From assembly GCA_913778205.1 (NCBI GenBank), contig CAJYUW010000009.1, positions 1 to 64,000 of the forward strand: a stretch of 64,000 nt of DNA, given 5' to 3'. Every line of letters starts with the position of its first letter. Positions within the stretch are counted from its first letter, which is position 1. A program made the position numbers and the translations under genes. This document shows positions 51,170 through 60,318 of the stretch, one piece after another. The notes under the pieces are model-generated. The model worked only from the letters and a program-made list of their open reading frames with translations. It was not told the origin of the DNA and made no database searches. This stretch comes from an uncultured Curtobacterium sp. (GTDB taxonomy: Bacteria > Actinomycetota > Actinomycetes > Actinomycetales > Microbacteriaceae).

Positions 51170-51918
51170 GCCGCTGCCTCCATCCCGAGCATCGTGGCGG
51201 AGATCTCGGCGGCGTCCATCGCCGGGCGGTCGCCGACGATGCGCCCGTCGGCCAGGAAGAGGATGCGGTCCGCGTTGGCGGCGGCGACCGGGTCGTGCGT
51301 CACCATGACCACGCTCTGCCCCCAGTCGTCGACCGCACCGCGGAGGATGCCGAGGACGTCGCGCCCGGTCCTGGAGTCGAGCGCACCGGTGGGCTCGTCC
51401 GCGACGACCACGGCCGGCCTGGAAGCCAGGGCACGGGCGATGGCGACCCGCTGCTGCTGCCCGCCGGAGAGCTGGTGCGGACGGTGGGTCAGCCGGTCGC
51501 CCAGGCCGAGCATCCCGACGAGGCGGTCGATCCAGGCGTTCTCCTCTCCGGACGTCCGGTGCCCTCCGAGGAGGAACGGCAGTCGGATGTTCTCGCTGAC
51601 GTCGAGGGTCGGCACGAGGTTGAACGACTGGAACACGAACCCGAGGCGGCGGCGCCGGAGCTCGGTGAGGTCGCGGTCGCCGAGCCCGGTGATGTCGACC
51701 CCGTCGATCTGCACGCGCCCGGAGGACACCGCGTCGAGTCCGGCAGCGACGTGCATGAGCGTCGACTTGCCCGACCCGGAGGGCCCCATCACGGCCGTGA
51801 ACTCCCCCGCCCCGATGTCGACGCTGACGTCGTCGAGCGCCGTGACCCGACGTACGGCGTCGCCGTGGTGCTTGGAGACGTGGTCGAGGCGGATGATCGG
51901 TTGGGTGCTGGTGGTCAT
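51166..51918 (-). CDS. ABC transporter ATP-binding protein, MacB/LolD type
   Basis: A 250-residue ATPase with GPSGSGKST (Walker A), QLSGGQQQRVAIARAL (signature), VVVADEPTGALDSRTG (Walker B with the ALDS pattern of this class) and the LGFVFQSFNLVPTLDV Q-loop. It pairs with the FtsX-like permease. ATG at 51918 stands 6 nt behind CATCGT. The response regulator just upstream may control it through the dyad at 52007. Confidence 0.92.
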   Translation of the reverse strand: MTTSTQPIIRLDHVSKHHGDAVRRVTALDDVSVDIGAGEFTAVMGPSGSGKSTLMHVAAGLDAVSSGRVQIDGVDITGLGDRDLTELRRRRLGFVFQSFNLVPTLDVSENIRLPFLLGGHRTSGEENAWIDRLVGMLGLGDRLTHRPHQLSGGQQQRVAIARALASRPAVVVADEPTGALDSRTGRDVLGILRGAVDDWGQSVVMVTHDPVAAANADRILFLADGRIVGDRPAMDAAEISATMLGMEAAA

Positions 51919-51924
51919 GCACCC

Positions 51925-51930
51925 ACGATG
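51925..51930 (-). promoter_or_regulatory. Weak -10 hexamer CATCGT of a leaderless promoter
   Basis: On the minus strand CATCGT is followed by 6 nt and the ATG at 51918. It has the second A and last T of TANNNT, but C at position 1. No ribosome site is seen before the ATG. Confidence 0.4.
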
Positions 51931-52006
51931 GCGGCCGGGAGGCACGGGATGCGTCGGTCGGTCGGCTCCTGTGGATGGTCCGCTCGGAGGGATCGGCTGT
52001 GGACGG

Positions 52007-52024
52007 GTCATCCGTGCGGATGAC
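52007..52024. promoter_or_regulatory. Perfect dyad upstream of the ABC genes, candidate response-regulator site
   Basis: GTCATCC (52007-52013) and GGATGAC (52018-52024) around 4 nt, centred about 97 bp before the ABC ATG. It is in the right place for the adjacent NarL-type regulator to bind. Binding is inferred from position alone. Confidence 0.45.
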
Positions 52025-52161
52025 GGGCTCGTCACACGGACGGTGCAGGACGCACGCCCGGGGCGTTGCGCCGCTGCGGTCGCCGGCACGGGCGCGCGCG
52101 GATCTGACTCGTCCGTCGTGACCGTGTCGCGGTCGCGCCGTGCCCGCCGTGCTCGCCAGCG

Positions 52162-52188
52162 CCGCGCGCTCGCAGGCGCAGCGCGCGG
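52162..52188 (-). terminator. Hairpin directly behind the response regulator
   Basis: CCGCGCGCT (52162-52170) pairs with AGCGCGCGG (52180-52188), 9-nt loop. It touches the stop codon of the response regulator and separates the two-component operon from the ABC operon. Confidence 0.6.
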
Positions 52189-52875
52189 TCAGTCCTTCGT
52201 GACGAGCCCGTGCTCGTGCGCGAAGACGACGAGCCGCACCCGGTCGCGCAGCTCGAGCTTCGTCAGCACCCGCGAGATGTGGGTCTTCACGGTCGCCTCG
52301 CTCACGAACTCGTGCGACGCGATCTCGCTGTTGCTCAGTCCCTTCGCGGCGAGGTCGAAGATCTCCCGCTCGCGCGGGGTGAGCTCCGCGAACGCCGGCG
52401 GGACCGACGCCGTCGAGCTCGCCGTGTCCTCGTAGCGACGCAGCAGCTCGCGCGTGGCCGAGGCGGCGAACACGGCGGTGCCCGCGTGCACGGTGCGGAT
52501 CGCGGCGAGGAGGAACTCCGGGTCGGCGTCCTTCAGGACGAACCCGCTCGCGCCGGCACGGATCGCCTTCGCGGCGGCCTCGTCGAAGTCGAAGGTGGTG
52601 AGGACGAGCACCTTCGCCCCGTCGGTCCCGGACTGCTCGACGATCCGGGACGTCGCCGTGATGCCGTCCATCACCGGCATGCGGACGTCCATCAAGACGA
52701 CGTCCGGCCGGGCGCGCCGGACGAGCTCGACGCCCTCGGCGCCGTCACCGGCCTCACCCACGAACTGCAGGTCCGGCTGCGAGTCGATGAGCATCCGGAT
52801 CCCGGTGCGGAAGAGCGCCTGGTCGTCGACGAGCGCCACCCGGATGCGGGCCTCGGGGTTCGGGGTCGTGGTCAT
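52189..52875 (-). CDS. Response regulator, NarL/LuxR type
   Basis: A 228-residue regulator. The receiver has DDQALFRTG with the acidic pair, DVVLMDVRMP with the phosphorylated Asp near residue 60, and VLVLTTFDFDE. The C-terminal LuxR helix-turn-helix reads LTPREREIFDLAAKGLSNSE, then VSEATVKTHISRVLTKL. ATG overlaps the kinase stop (ATGA). It likely receives phosphate from the next protein and may drive the ABC genes downstream. Confidence 0.94.
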   Translation of the reverse strand: MTTTPNPEARIRVALVDDQALFRTGIRMLIDSQPDLQFVGEAGDGAEGVELVRRARPDVVLMDVRMPVMDGITATSRIVEQSGTDGAKVLVLTTFDFDEAAAKAIRAGASGFVLKDADPEFLLAAIRTVHAGTAVFAASATRELLRRYEDTASSTASVPPAFAELTPREREIFDLAAKGLSNSEIASHEFVSEATVKTHISRVLTKLELRDRVRLVVFAHEHGLVTKD

Positions 52876-54104
52876 CGTGCGGTGTGCTCCTGCTGGATCG
52901 AGGTGATGCGGTCGCGGGCCATCTGACCGCTCCCGGGGACCGCCGGCATCCGGACCGCGACGACGAACTCGTCCCCACGCGGTCCGGCGGTCATCGACCC
53001 CCCGGTCATCGTGGCACGCTCACGCATGCCCACGAGGCCGTGGCCGGTCCCGGGTCCGGATCTGCCGTGGTCGGCGCGCTCGTTGACGACCTGGATCTCG
53101 ACGGTGTCGGGGCGGTACGTGAGCCGGGCGCGGACGGGCTTCCCGCGCTGCCCGTGCTTGTAGGCGTTCGTGAGGCTCTCCTGCACGATCCGGTACACGG
53201 CGAGCTGGGTCGTGGTGGGGAGCGTCGACGGGTCGCCCTCGCGCTCGACGGCGACGTCCAGCCCGATGTCGCGCATCTCGGTCACGAGTTGCTCGATGTC
53301 GTCGATGTCCGGCGTCGGCGCGGTGCCCTGTTCGTGCCGGAGCGTGCCGAGCAGCTCGCGGACGTCGCCGAGCGCCCGACGAGCCGTTCCGGAGATCGTC
53401 GTCAGGGCCTGGTCGGCGATCGCCGGGTCGGCCCGGAGTGCGTAGCGGGCACCGTCGGCCTGGGCGATGACGACCGCGAGCGAGTGCGCGACGATGTCGT
53501 GCATGTCGCGGGCGATGCGGACACGCTCCTGCTCGACGGCCACGGCCCGGTCGGCGCGGGCCGCGTCGCGCTCGGCGAGGAGCTGGGCCTCCCTGCTGAC
53601 GCTCGCCATCCGGCGGGCCCGTCGGACGAGTCCGGCGAGCCACGGGAGGAGGAGCACGAGGAGGACGCCGGCGAAGGTGCCGAGGACGAGCTGGCCGAAC
53701 TCCATCGGCGACCGGGTGAAGCCGGCGTCGTGCTGCTGCTGCACGTCCTGCAGGCCGATGTAGCCCGCGGCCACGAGGGCTCCGCCGACCGCCGAGAGCA
53801 GGCCCGCGAGCCGCACCCGGCTGCTGCCGTACGCGCTCGTGGTGAACATCACGCCGGCGATGAGGAGGTTGGCCGGGTCCGGCGTCTGCCACAGCACCAT
53901 CTGCAGGACGGCGAACACCCACGCGATGCCCAGCGCCAGACCCGGCGACACGCGCCGGAGTGCCAGGGACGCGGTGAGACCGACGACGACCGCGATGCCG
54001 AGCAGGTCTGCCGCGGTCGTCCGGAGGACGAGGAGCACCACGCCGAGCAGCACCGCGACGATGACGTCGAAGGTCACCTGCGAACGCAGCACGGGTCGGA
54101 ACAC
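52872..54104 (-). CDS. Sensor histidine kinase, NarX/DesK-like
   Basis: A 410-residue kinase with about six hydrophobic segments in the first 180 residues and no large outer domain, so it may sense the membrane itself, like DesK or LiaS. The HisKA_3 box is ERVRIARDMHDIVAHSLAVV with the phospho-His, and the ATPase domain has VQESLTNAYKHG and GHGLVGMRERA. Two GTG codons lie in a row; the one at 54104 was chosen because TACCGT is exactly 6 nt upstream of it and only 3 nt upstream of 54107. Confidence 0.93.
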   Translation of the reverse strand: MFRPVLRSQVTFDVIVAVLLGVVLLVLRTTAADLLGIAVVVGLTASLALRRVSPGLALGIAWVFAVLQMVLWQTPDPANLLIAGVMFTTSAYGSSRVRLAGLLSAVGGALVAAGYIGLQDVQQQHDAGFTRSPMEFGQLVLGTFAGVLLVLLLPWLAGLVRRARRMASVSREAQLLAERDAARADRAVAVEQERVRIARDMHDIVAHSLAVVIAQADGARYALRADPAIADQALTTISGTARRALGDVRELLGTLRHEQGTAPTPDIDDIEQLVTEMRDIGLDVAVEREGDPSTLPTTTQLAVYRIVQESLTNAYKHGQRGKPVRARLTYRPDTVEIQVVNERADHGRSGPGTGHGLVGMRERATMTGGSMTAGPRGDEFVVAVRMPAVPGSGQMARDRITSIQQEHTAR

Positions 54105-54110
54105 CACACC

Positions 54111-54116
54111 ACGGTA
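54111..54116 (-). promoter_or_regulatory. -10 hexamer TACCGT of the leaderless kinase promoter
   Basis: On the minus strand TACCGT is followed by 6 nt and the GTG at 54104. It decides between two adjacent GTG codons. Confidence 0.6.
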
Positions 54117-54171
54117 CGGCGCCGCGACGGTGCCCGCGTCAGCCGATCGGCTGACCTCGCCCGGGGGCGGC

Positions 54172-55101
54172 TCAGAAGCCGAGGCGGCCGAGCTGCTTCG
54201 GGTCGCGCTGCCACTCCTTGGCGACCTTCACGCGCAGGTTGAGGTACACGTGCCGCCCGTGGAGCAACGACTCGATCTCGGTCCGGGCGCGCGACCCGAC
54301 GTCCTTGAGTCGCTCCCCGCCGCGCCCGATCACGATCGCCTTCTGGCTGTCGCGCTCGACGAACAGGTTCGCGAAGATCCGCAGCGGTCCGTCGGGGTCG
54401 TCGTCCTCGTCCGGTTCGACGATGTCCTCGACGACGACGGCCAGCGAATGCGGGAGCTCGTCGCGGACGCCCTCGAGCGCTGCCTCGCGGATGAGCTCCG
54501 CAATCCGGTCCTCGTCGGTCTCCTCGGTGACGGTGGCGTCGTCGTACAGCTGCGGCGACTCCGGCAGCAAGGACGTGATCTCGTCGAGCAGCGGCTCGAG
54601 CTGCAGCCCACGCGTCCCCGAGGTCGGGATGATGACGTCCCAGTCGCGCAGCTTCGACACCGCGAGGAGCTGCTCGCCCACCGCGTCCTTCGACACCCGG
54701 TCGATCTTGGTCACGATCGCGATCTTCCTCGCCCGCGGGTACTGGTCGAGGGAGTCGTTGATGAAGCGGTCCCCCGGGCCGATCGGCTCGTTGGCCGGGA
54801 CGCAGAATCCGATCACGTCGACGTCGCCGAGCGTGGACTGCACGAGGTCGTTCAGCCGTTCCCCGAGCAGGGTCCGCGGACGGTGCACGCCGGGTGTGTC
54901 GACGATGATGACCTGCCCGTCGGGCCGGTGCACGACCCCGCGGATCGCACGGCGCGTGGTCTGCGGCTTCGACGACGTGATCGCGACCTTCTCGCCGACG
55001 AGCGCGTTCGTCAGGGTCGACTTGCCGACGTTCGGTCGGCCGACGAACGAGACGAAGCCCGCGCGGTACGGCTGGTCGTCGGGGGTGGTGGTGTCGCTCA
55101 T
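54172..55101 (-). CDS. era: GTPase Era
   Basis: A 309-residue GTPase for 30S ribosome maturation. It has the P-loop GRPNVGKST, the G3 motif IVDTPGVHRPRT, the G4 motif VTKIDRV and the C-terminal KH domain with VIGRGGERLKDVGSRAR, which binds 16S rRNA near its 3' end. ATG overlaps the stop of the CNNM gene (ATGA). Together with ybeY and phoH upstream it forms a ribosome-maturation block. Confidence 0.95.
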   Translation of the reverse strand: MSDTTTPDDQPYRAGFVSFVGRPNVGKSTLTNALVGEKVAITSSKPQTTRRAIRGVVHRPDGQVIIVDTPGVHRPRTLLGERLNDLVQSTLGDVDVIGFCVPANEPIGPGDRFINDSLDQYPRARKIAIVTKIDRVSKDAVGEQLLAVSKLRDWDVIIPTSGTRGLQLEPLLDEITSLLPESPQLYDDATVTEETDEDRIAELIREAALEGVRDELPHSLAVVVEDIVEPDEDDDPDGPLRIFANLFVERDSQKAIVIGRGGERLKDVGSRARTEIESLLHGRHVYLNLRVKVAKEWQRDPKQLGRLGF

Positions 55102-56420
55102 GCGGAGGTGTTCCCTGTCGTGGTCGGCGTGGTGTCGTCGAACGCGTGCTCGACGTCGGCGAGTGCGCCGGAGCGTTCGGCGAGGACGGAGACGAGGTGT
55201 CGACGCTTGCCCTCGACCCGTTCGGCGACGAGCACGATGCCGTCGACGGTGACACGGTCGCCGCGGGTGGCGAGGTGGCCGAGCTCCTTCACGAGGAGTC
55301 CGCCGACGGTGTCGACGTCGTCGTCGTCGAGCTCGATGCCGAACAGGTCGCCCAGCTCGTCGACCGGCATGCGCGCCGAGACACGCCAGACGCCGGGGTC
55401 GACCTCTAACCGGTCGACGACGGCGCGGTCGTACTCGTCCGAGATGTCACCGACGAGTTCCTCGATGAGGTCCTCCATCGTGACCAGGCCCGCGACGCCC
55501 CCGTACTCGTCCACGACGAGCAGCAGGTGGTTCTTCCCGGCCTGCATGGCCCGGAGGGTGTCGTCGGCGGCCTTCGACTCGGGGACGAACCCCGCCGGCC
55601 GGAGGAGGCCGCTGACCGGCTCGCTGCCCGCGTGGGGTCGCTCGTAGAGGGCCCGGGACACGTCGCGCAGGAAGAGCACGCCGAGGACGTCGTCGCTGTC
55701 CTTGCCCGTGACGGGCATGCGCGAGACGCCGGCGGCGAGGAACTGCTCCATCGCCGCAGCGAGCGAGTCGGTGCCGTCGACGGTCGTCATGTCGGTCCGC
55801 GGCACCATGACCTCGCGCACCAGGGTGTCGCTGAACTCGAACACGGAGTGGATGAGCTCGCGGTCGTCGGCCTCGAGCACGTTGCTCTCCGCGGCCTCGT
55901 CGACGAGGGACAGGAGCTGCTCCTCGCTCGAGACGGTCGACGCGCTGCCGCCGCGCCCGGGGGTCACCCGGTCGCCGATCGCGACGAGCAGGCCGGCCAG
56001 CGGACCGAGCACGATGCGGACCGCACGCACGAGGCCGCCGGTGACCGCGATGAGCCGCTCGGCGTGCGCTCGCCCGACGCTGCGCGGGCTGGAGCCGACG
56101 AGGACGAACGACACCGCGGTCATCACGGCCGCGGACACCACGAGCGCGACCCACCAGGTGTCGAAGACGGTCACGAGCGCGATCGTCACGAGCACGGCCG
56201 CGGCGGTCTCGGCGAGCACGCGGACGAAGTTGAGCGCGTTGACGTGGGCCCCGACGTCGTCACCGATCGCCTCGATCGCGCGACGTCGCTTGGCGCCACG
56301 CGCGATCTCGTCGAGGTCGGCGCGGGAGAGCACCGACAGCGCGGCGTCCGACGCCGCGAGCACACCGCCGACGACGACGAGCACGAACGCCACCGCGAGC
56401 AGGACGGCGACGAGCAGCAT
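55098..56420 (-). CDS. CNNM/CorC-family membrane protein (hemolysin-like)
   Basis: A 440-residue protein with an N-terminal DUF21 membrane domain of about four helices, two CBS domains (starting near VMVPRTDMTTVDG and LLVVDEYGGVAGLVTMEDL) and a C-terminal CorC_HlyC domain (GGLLVKELGHLATRGDRV). Relatives transport or regulate Mg2+/Co2+. It is usually found between ybeY and era in actinobacteria, as here. ATG at 56420, four bases after the ybeY stop. Confidence 0.92.
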   Translation of the reverse strand: MLLVAVLLAVAFVLVVVGGVLAASDAALSVLSRADLDEIARGAKRRRAIEAIGDDVGAHVNALNFVRVLAETAAAVLVTIALVTVFDTWWVALVVSAAVMTAVSFVLVGSSPRSVGRAHAERLIAVTGGLVRAVRIVLGPLAGLLVAIGDRVTPGRGGSASTVSSEEQLLSLVDEAAESNVLEADDRELIHSVFEFSDTLVREVMVPRTDMTTVDGTDSLAAAMEQFLAAGVSRMPVTGKDSDDVLGVLFLRDVSRALYERPHAGSEPVSGLLRPAGFVPESKAADDTLRAMQAGKNHLLLVVDEYGGVAGLVTMEDLIEELVGDISDEYDRAVVDRLEVDPGVWRVSARMPVDELGDLFGIELDDDDVDTVGGLLVKELGHLATRGDRVTVDGIVLVAERVEGKRRHLVSVLAERSGALADVEHAFDDTTPTTTGNTSA

Positions 56421-56424
56421 CAGG

Positions 56425-56886
56425 TCACCGCCCTCGGTGCTGTGCGGCGAACGCGGCGAGGATCTCGCCCTGGATGCCGAACATCTCGGCCTTCTCCTCC
56501 GGCTCGGCGTGGTCGAAGCCGAGCAGGTGCAGGATGCCGTGGCAGGTCAGCAGGAGCATCTCGTCGGTGGTGGAGTGCCCGGCGGTCTTCGCCTGCTCCT
56601 CCGCCACCTGGGGGCAGAGCACGATGTCACCGAGCAGCCCGGCGGGTGTCGGGTCCTCCTCGGTGCCGGGGCGGAGCTCGTCCATCGGGAAGCTCAGGAC
56701 GTCGGTCGGGCCCGGCTCGTCCATCCACCGCACGTGCAGCTGCTCCATCGCGCCCTCGTCCACGAGTACGATCGCGAGCTCCGCGTCGGCGTGGACGTGC
56801 ATCGCGTCGAGCGCGAAGGACGCGAGGCGCTGGATCGCCGCCTCGTCGACCTCCACCCCGGACTCGTTGTTGAGCTCGATGCTCAC
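56425..56886 (-). CDS. ybeY: Endoribonuclease YbeY (rRNA maturation)
   Basis: A 153-residue zinc RNase needed for 16S rRNA 3' processing and ribosome quality control. The metal site is [29 protein letters not shown] is the second family mark. GTG at 56886 overlaps the phoH stop (GTGA). It lies between phoH and the CNNM gene. Confidence 0.95.
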   Translation of the reverse strand: MSIELNNESGVEVDEAAIQRLASFALDAMHVHADAELAIVLVDEGAMEQLHVRWMDEPGPTDVLSFPMDELRPGTEEDPTPAGLLGDIVLCPQVAEEQAKTAGHSTTDEMLLLTCHGILHLLGFDHAEPEEKAEMFGIQGEILAAFAAQHRGR

Positions 56887-58007
56887 CGGTTCCCTCCTCG
56901 GGCGTCGTTCTGCGGGTACGGGGAGCGCTGGCGGTCCTGCGGCGGACGGCCACGTCGCTCGGCGCGGTTCGCACCGGCGGGGTTGCCCTCGGCCGCCGAT
57001 CCACGACCGCCGGGCCGGTAGCCGGCCTGCTCCGCGAGCCGTTCCTCGTCGTACGCCGTGTAGGCGTCGACGATGCGGCCGACGAGCGTGTGCCGGACGA
57101 CGTCCTCGCTGCCCAGTCGGGCGAAGTGGATGTCGTCGACGCGGTCGAGGATGCGGGTCACGAGCCGGAGGCCCGAGAGGTTCCCGGGCAGGTCGACTTG
57201 GGTGATGTCACCCGTGACGACCATCTTCGACCCGAACCCGAGCCGCGTCAGGAACATCTTCATCTGCTCGGGCGTGGTGTTCTGCGCCTCGTCGAGGATG
57301 ACGAACGAGTCGTTGAGCGTCCGGCCGCGCATGTAGGCCAGCGGTGCGACCTCGACCGTGCCTGCCGCAAGCAGCTTCGGGACGAGCTCCGGGTCCATCA
57401 TCTCGTTGAGCGCGTCGTACAGCGGCCGCAGGTACGGGTCGATCTTGTCGGTGAGCGTGCCGGGCAGGAACCCGAGTCGCTCGCCTGCCTCGACCGCGGG
57501 ACGCGTGAGGATGATGCGGTTCACCTCACGCCGCTGCAGGGCCTGCACGGCCTTCGCCATCGCGAGGTAGGTCTTGCCGGTGCCGGCCGGGCCGATGCCG
57601 AACGTGATCGTGTGCTCGTCGATCGCGTCGACGTAGGCACGCTGCCCGTCGGTCTTCGGGCGCACGGACTTGCCGCGGCTCTGCACGATCGGGGTGCCGA
57701 AGGTGTCGGACGGCTTGCGGTCGTCGTCAAGGATGCGCGCCGACATCGGGATGTCCGCCGGCCCGATGTCCTGTCCGCGCTTGACCATGCCGACGAGCTC
57801 GTCGACGAGGGCCCGGGCGCGGGCGACGTCGCGCTCCGGCCCGGTCAGGCTGACCTCGTTGCCGCGTACGACGACGCGGACCCCGGGGTACTGGCGTTCG
57901 ACGGTCTTCAGCAGTCGGTCCTGGGGGCCGAGCAGCTGCACCATGGCGATGCCGTCGACGGTGAGCTCGGACGTGGTGTCCTGCTCGAGCGGTTCATTGT
58001 CCGGCAA
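56883..58007 (-). CDS. phoH: PhoH-like ATPase
   Basis: A 374-residue P-loop NTPase. The Walker A is GPAGTGKT, the Walker [10 protein letters not shown], and GDITQVDLP is the later family motif. A small KH-like N-terminal domain (about 25-90) contains [13 protein letters not shown]. PhoH proteins act with YbeY in RNA metabolism. The start is TTG at 58007: AGGAAGG stands 7 nt upstream and the gene then overlaps the HIT gene by 14 nt. ATG at 57945 is a shorter alternative. The C-terminal 50 residues are Arg/Gly/Pro-rich. Confidence 0.92.
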   Translation of the reverse strand: MPDNEPLEQDTTSELTVDGIAMVQLLGPQDRLLKTVERQYPGVRVVVRGNEVSLTGPERDVARARALVDELVGMVKRGQDIGPADIPMSARILDDDRKPSDTFGTPIVQSRGKSVRPKTDGQRAYVDAIDEHTITFGIGPAGTGKTYLAMAKAVQALQRREVNRIILTRPAVEAGERLGFLPGTLTDKIDPYLRPLYDALNEMMDPELVPKLLAAGTVEVAPLAYMRGRTLNDSFVILDEAQNTTPEQMKMFLTRLGFGSKMVVTGDITQVDLPGNLSGLRLVTRILDRVDDIHFARLGSEDVVRHTLVGRIVDAYTAYDEERLAEQAGYRPGGRGSAAEGNPAGANRAERRGRPPQDRQRSPYPQNDARGGNR

Positions 58008-58350
58008 GGGTGCCTTCCTGCAGTTCACCTGCGAGTACGTGCGCGTGCACGTGGAACACGGTCTGTCCGGCTGCTTCGCCGGTGTTGAACACGAGACGGT
58101 ACTGGCCACCGGCGCGCTCGTCGGCGATGCGCTGGGCGGTCGCGACCAGGTGGGCGAGGAGGTCCGGGTCCCCGGACGCGAGCTCCGTCACGTTGGCGTA
58201 CCGCTCGGTCTTCGGGACGACGAGCACGTGGACCGGAGCCTTCGGCGCGATGTCCTCGAACGCGATCACGCGGTCGTCCTCGGCGACGACGGTCGCCGGG
58301 ATCTCGCGCGCGATGATCTTCGAGAAGACGCTGGGCGTGCTGGTGCTCAT
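57994..58350 (-). CDS. HIT-family hydrolase
   Basis: A 118-residue nucleotide-binding enzyme of the histidine triad family with HVHAHVLAG near the end and SKIIAREIPATVVAEDD at the start, as in HinT-type purine nucleoside phosphoramidases. ATG at 58350 is read from its own leaderless promoter (TACGAT, 6 nt), so HIT-phoH-ybeY-CNNM-era can be expressed separately from hrcA-dnaJ-rsmE. The end overlaps phoH. Confidence 0.93.
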   Translation of the reverse strand: MSTSTPSVFSKIIAREIPATVVAEDDRVIAFEDIAPKAPVHVLVVPKTERYANVTELASGDPDLLAHLVATAQRIADERAGGQYRLVFNTGEAAGQTVFHVHAHVLAGELQEGTLAGQ

Positions 58351-58356
58351 GACCCC

Positions 58357-58362
58357 ATCGTA
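58357..58362 (-). promoter_or_regulatory. -10 hexamer TACGAT of the leaderless HIT-phoH promoter
   Basis: On the minus strand TACGAT is followed by 6 nt and the ATG at 58350. It lies in the 34-bp gap behind rsmE. Confidence 0.65.
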
Positions 58363-58384
58363 GAACGCTCCGCCGACGGCGGTC

Positions 58385-59122
58385 CTACCAGCGTCCGAGC
58401 CGGGTCTGCAGGATCGACAGCGCCGCCGGTCCCGCGGTCGAGGTCCGCAGCACGGTGTCGCCGAGCCGGACCCGCACGGCACCCGCCGCGACCAGCCGGT
58501 CGAACTCGCCCCCGTCGATCCCGCCCTCGGGCCCGACCACGAGCTCGATGTCCTCGACGCCCGTCGGCGGTTCCCAGGCGGACAGGCGTGTCTCGGCGAC
58601 CGGGTCGAGCACGAGGACCGCGCGCCCGGCGCCCACGGAACCGACCAGCTGGGCGGTGCTCACGACCGGGTCGACGACGGGCACGCGCGCACGGATCGCC
58701 TGCTTGGCGGCCTCGTGCGCGATGGTCTCCCAGCGCAGGCGGCCCTTCTCGATCTTCGCACCCTCCCACCGGGAGACACTGCGCGCGGCCGCCCACGGGA
58801 CGATCCGGTCGACGCCGATCTCGGTCGATGCCTGCACCGCCATCTCGTCACGCCCGCCCTTGGCCAGGGCCTGCACGAGGGTCAGCGTGGGCGACGGCTC
58901 CGGTGAGACGTCCACCGCGACGACCTCCAGCACGAGGGCGTCGCGGTCCGTCGAGACCACCGGGCCGGTCACGACCGTCCCACGCCCGTCGCCCAGGCGC
59001 AGCGTCTCGCCGACCCGCACCCGTGCGACCGACACCGCATGGCGCCCTTCCGCCCCGTCGAGCGACACCTGCCCGCCGACGGTCACGCCGTCGAGCGTGT
59101 CCACGAGGTAGAGGGACGCCAT
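58385..59122 (-). CDS. rsmE: 16S rRNA (uracil-1498-N3) methyltransferase
   Basis: A 245-residue SPOUT-fold methyltransferase acting on U1498 of 16S rRNA. It begins MASLYLVDTLDGVTVGGQ with the PUA-like domain (EGRHAVSVARVRVGETL) and has ELVVGPEGGIDGGEFD and LGDTVLRTSTAGPAAL, the SAM-binding knot. ATG shares a base with the dnaJ stop (TGATG). Third gene of the hrcA unit. Confidence 0.94.
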   Translation of the reverse strand: MASLYLVDTLDGVTVGGQVSLDGAEGRHAVSVARVRVGETLRLGDGRGTVVTGPVVSTDRDALVLEVVAVDVSPEPSPTLTLVQALAKGGRDEMAVQASTEIGVDRIVPWAAARSVSRWEGAKIEKGRLRWETIAHEAAKQAIRARVPVVDPVVSTAQLVGSVGAGRAVLVLDPVAETRLSAWEPPTGVEDIELVVGPEGGIDGGEFDRLVAAGAVRVRLGDTVLRTSTAGPAALSILQTRLGRW

Positions 59123-60231
59123 CAGAAGTTGAAGAAGCGGTCGCGGAGCTTGCCGAACATGCCCTGCTGGAACCGGGCGAGCTGCGGCTTCGTGGCCTTG
59201 TGCGACTTCGCGAGCTGCTCGACGAGCTGCCGCTCCTTGTGCGAGAGCTTCGTCGGCGTCACGACCTGCACGCCGACCCGGAGGTCCCCGCGGCCGCTGC
59301 CGCGCAGCTTCGTGACACCGCGGTCCTTGAGCACGAGCACGTCGGCGCTCTGGACGCCCGGCCGGATCTCCAGCTCGACCGGGCCGTCGAGACCGTCGAT
59401 GGTCGCGGTCGTGCCGAGGATCGCGTCGGTCATGCCGACCTCGAGCGTCGCGAGCAGGTCGTCGCCGTCGCGGCTGAAGACGTCGTGGTGGCGGACCCGG
59501 ATCTCGAGGTAGAGGTCGCCGGAGGGGCCGCCTGCGGGACCGACCTCGCCCTGGCCCGGCATCTGCAGCCGCAGGCCCGAGTCGACGCCGGCGGGGACGT
59601 CCACCGGGATCGAGCGGCGCGCACGCACACGGCCCTGGCCCTGGCAGGTCGGGCAGGGGTTCGGGATGACGGTGCCGTAGCCGCGGCAGGTGCCGCACGG
59701 GGCGCTCGTGACGACGTTGCCGAGGAGGGAGCGGACCTGTCGCTGGATGTGGCCGGAGCCGCCGCAGATGTCGCAGGTGCGCGGGCTCGTGCCCGGCGCG
59801 CAGCAGGACCCGTTGCAGGTCTCGCAGAGCACCGCGGTGTCGACCTCGACCTCCTTGTGGGTGCCGAAGACGACCTCGTCGAGGTCGACGTCGATGCGGA
59901 GGAGGGCGTCCTGCCCACGCTCTGCGCGGCTCCGCGGGCCGGAGCCCCGACCGCCACCGCCACCGCCGAAGAACGCGTCGAAGATGTCGCTGAAGCCCCC
60001 GGCACCGCCGCCGAACGGGCTGTCCGCCTGCGGTCCGGCGTCGTAGCGCCGACGCTGCTCGGGGTCGCTCAGCACGTCGTACGCGTGCGTCACGTCCTTG
60101 AAGCGCTCGGCCGCCTCCGGGCTCGGGTTCACGTCCGGGTGCAGTTCGCGCGCCAGGCGACGGTAGGCCTTCTTGATGTCGGCATCGGAGGCGTCCGGCT
60201 GGACGCCGAGGACGTCGTAGTGGTCTGCCAC
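59122..60231 (-). CDS. dnaJ: Chaperone DnaJ (DnaJ2 type)
   Basis: A 369-residue co-chaperone of DnaK. The J domain begins MADHYDVLGVQPDASDADIK and holds the HPD (LHPDVNPSPEA). A Gly-rich linker (FFGGGGGGRGSG) is followed by the zinc domain with four CxxC repeats: CETCNGSCC, CDICGGSG, CGTCRGYG, CPTCQGQG. The first repeat ends in Cys where Gly is canonical, a form seen in actinobacterial DnaJ2. GTG at 60231. In actinobacteria this copy is coupled to hrcA. Confidence 0.95.
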   Translation of the reverse strand: MADHYDVLGVQPDASDADIKKAYRRLARELHPDVNPSPEAAERFKDVTHAYDVLSDPEQRRRYDAGPQADSPFGGGAGGFSDIFDAFFGGGGGGRGSGPRSRAERGQDALLRIDVDLDEVVFGTHKEVEVDTAVLCETCNGSCCAPGTSPRTCDICGGSGHIQRQVRSLLGNVVTSAPCGTCRGYGTVIPNPCPTCQGQGRVRARRSIPVDVPAGVDSGLRLQMPGQGEVGPAGGPSGDLYLEIRVRHHDVFSRDGDDLLATLEVGMTDAILGTTATIDGLDGPVELEIRPGVQSADVLVLKDRGVTKLRGSGRGDLRVGVQVVTPTKLSHKERQLVEQLAKSHKATKPQLARFQQGMFGKLRDRFFNF

Positions 60232-60318
60232 GTATCCCTCAGAGTGTTTCGGTTCGGTCGGTCGGGAGGCCCGGTGCGGGTCGTGCGCGTCGGTCGCGAC
60301 GGTCGCGGTGCGGGTCGG

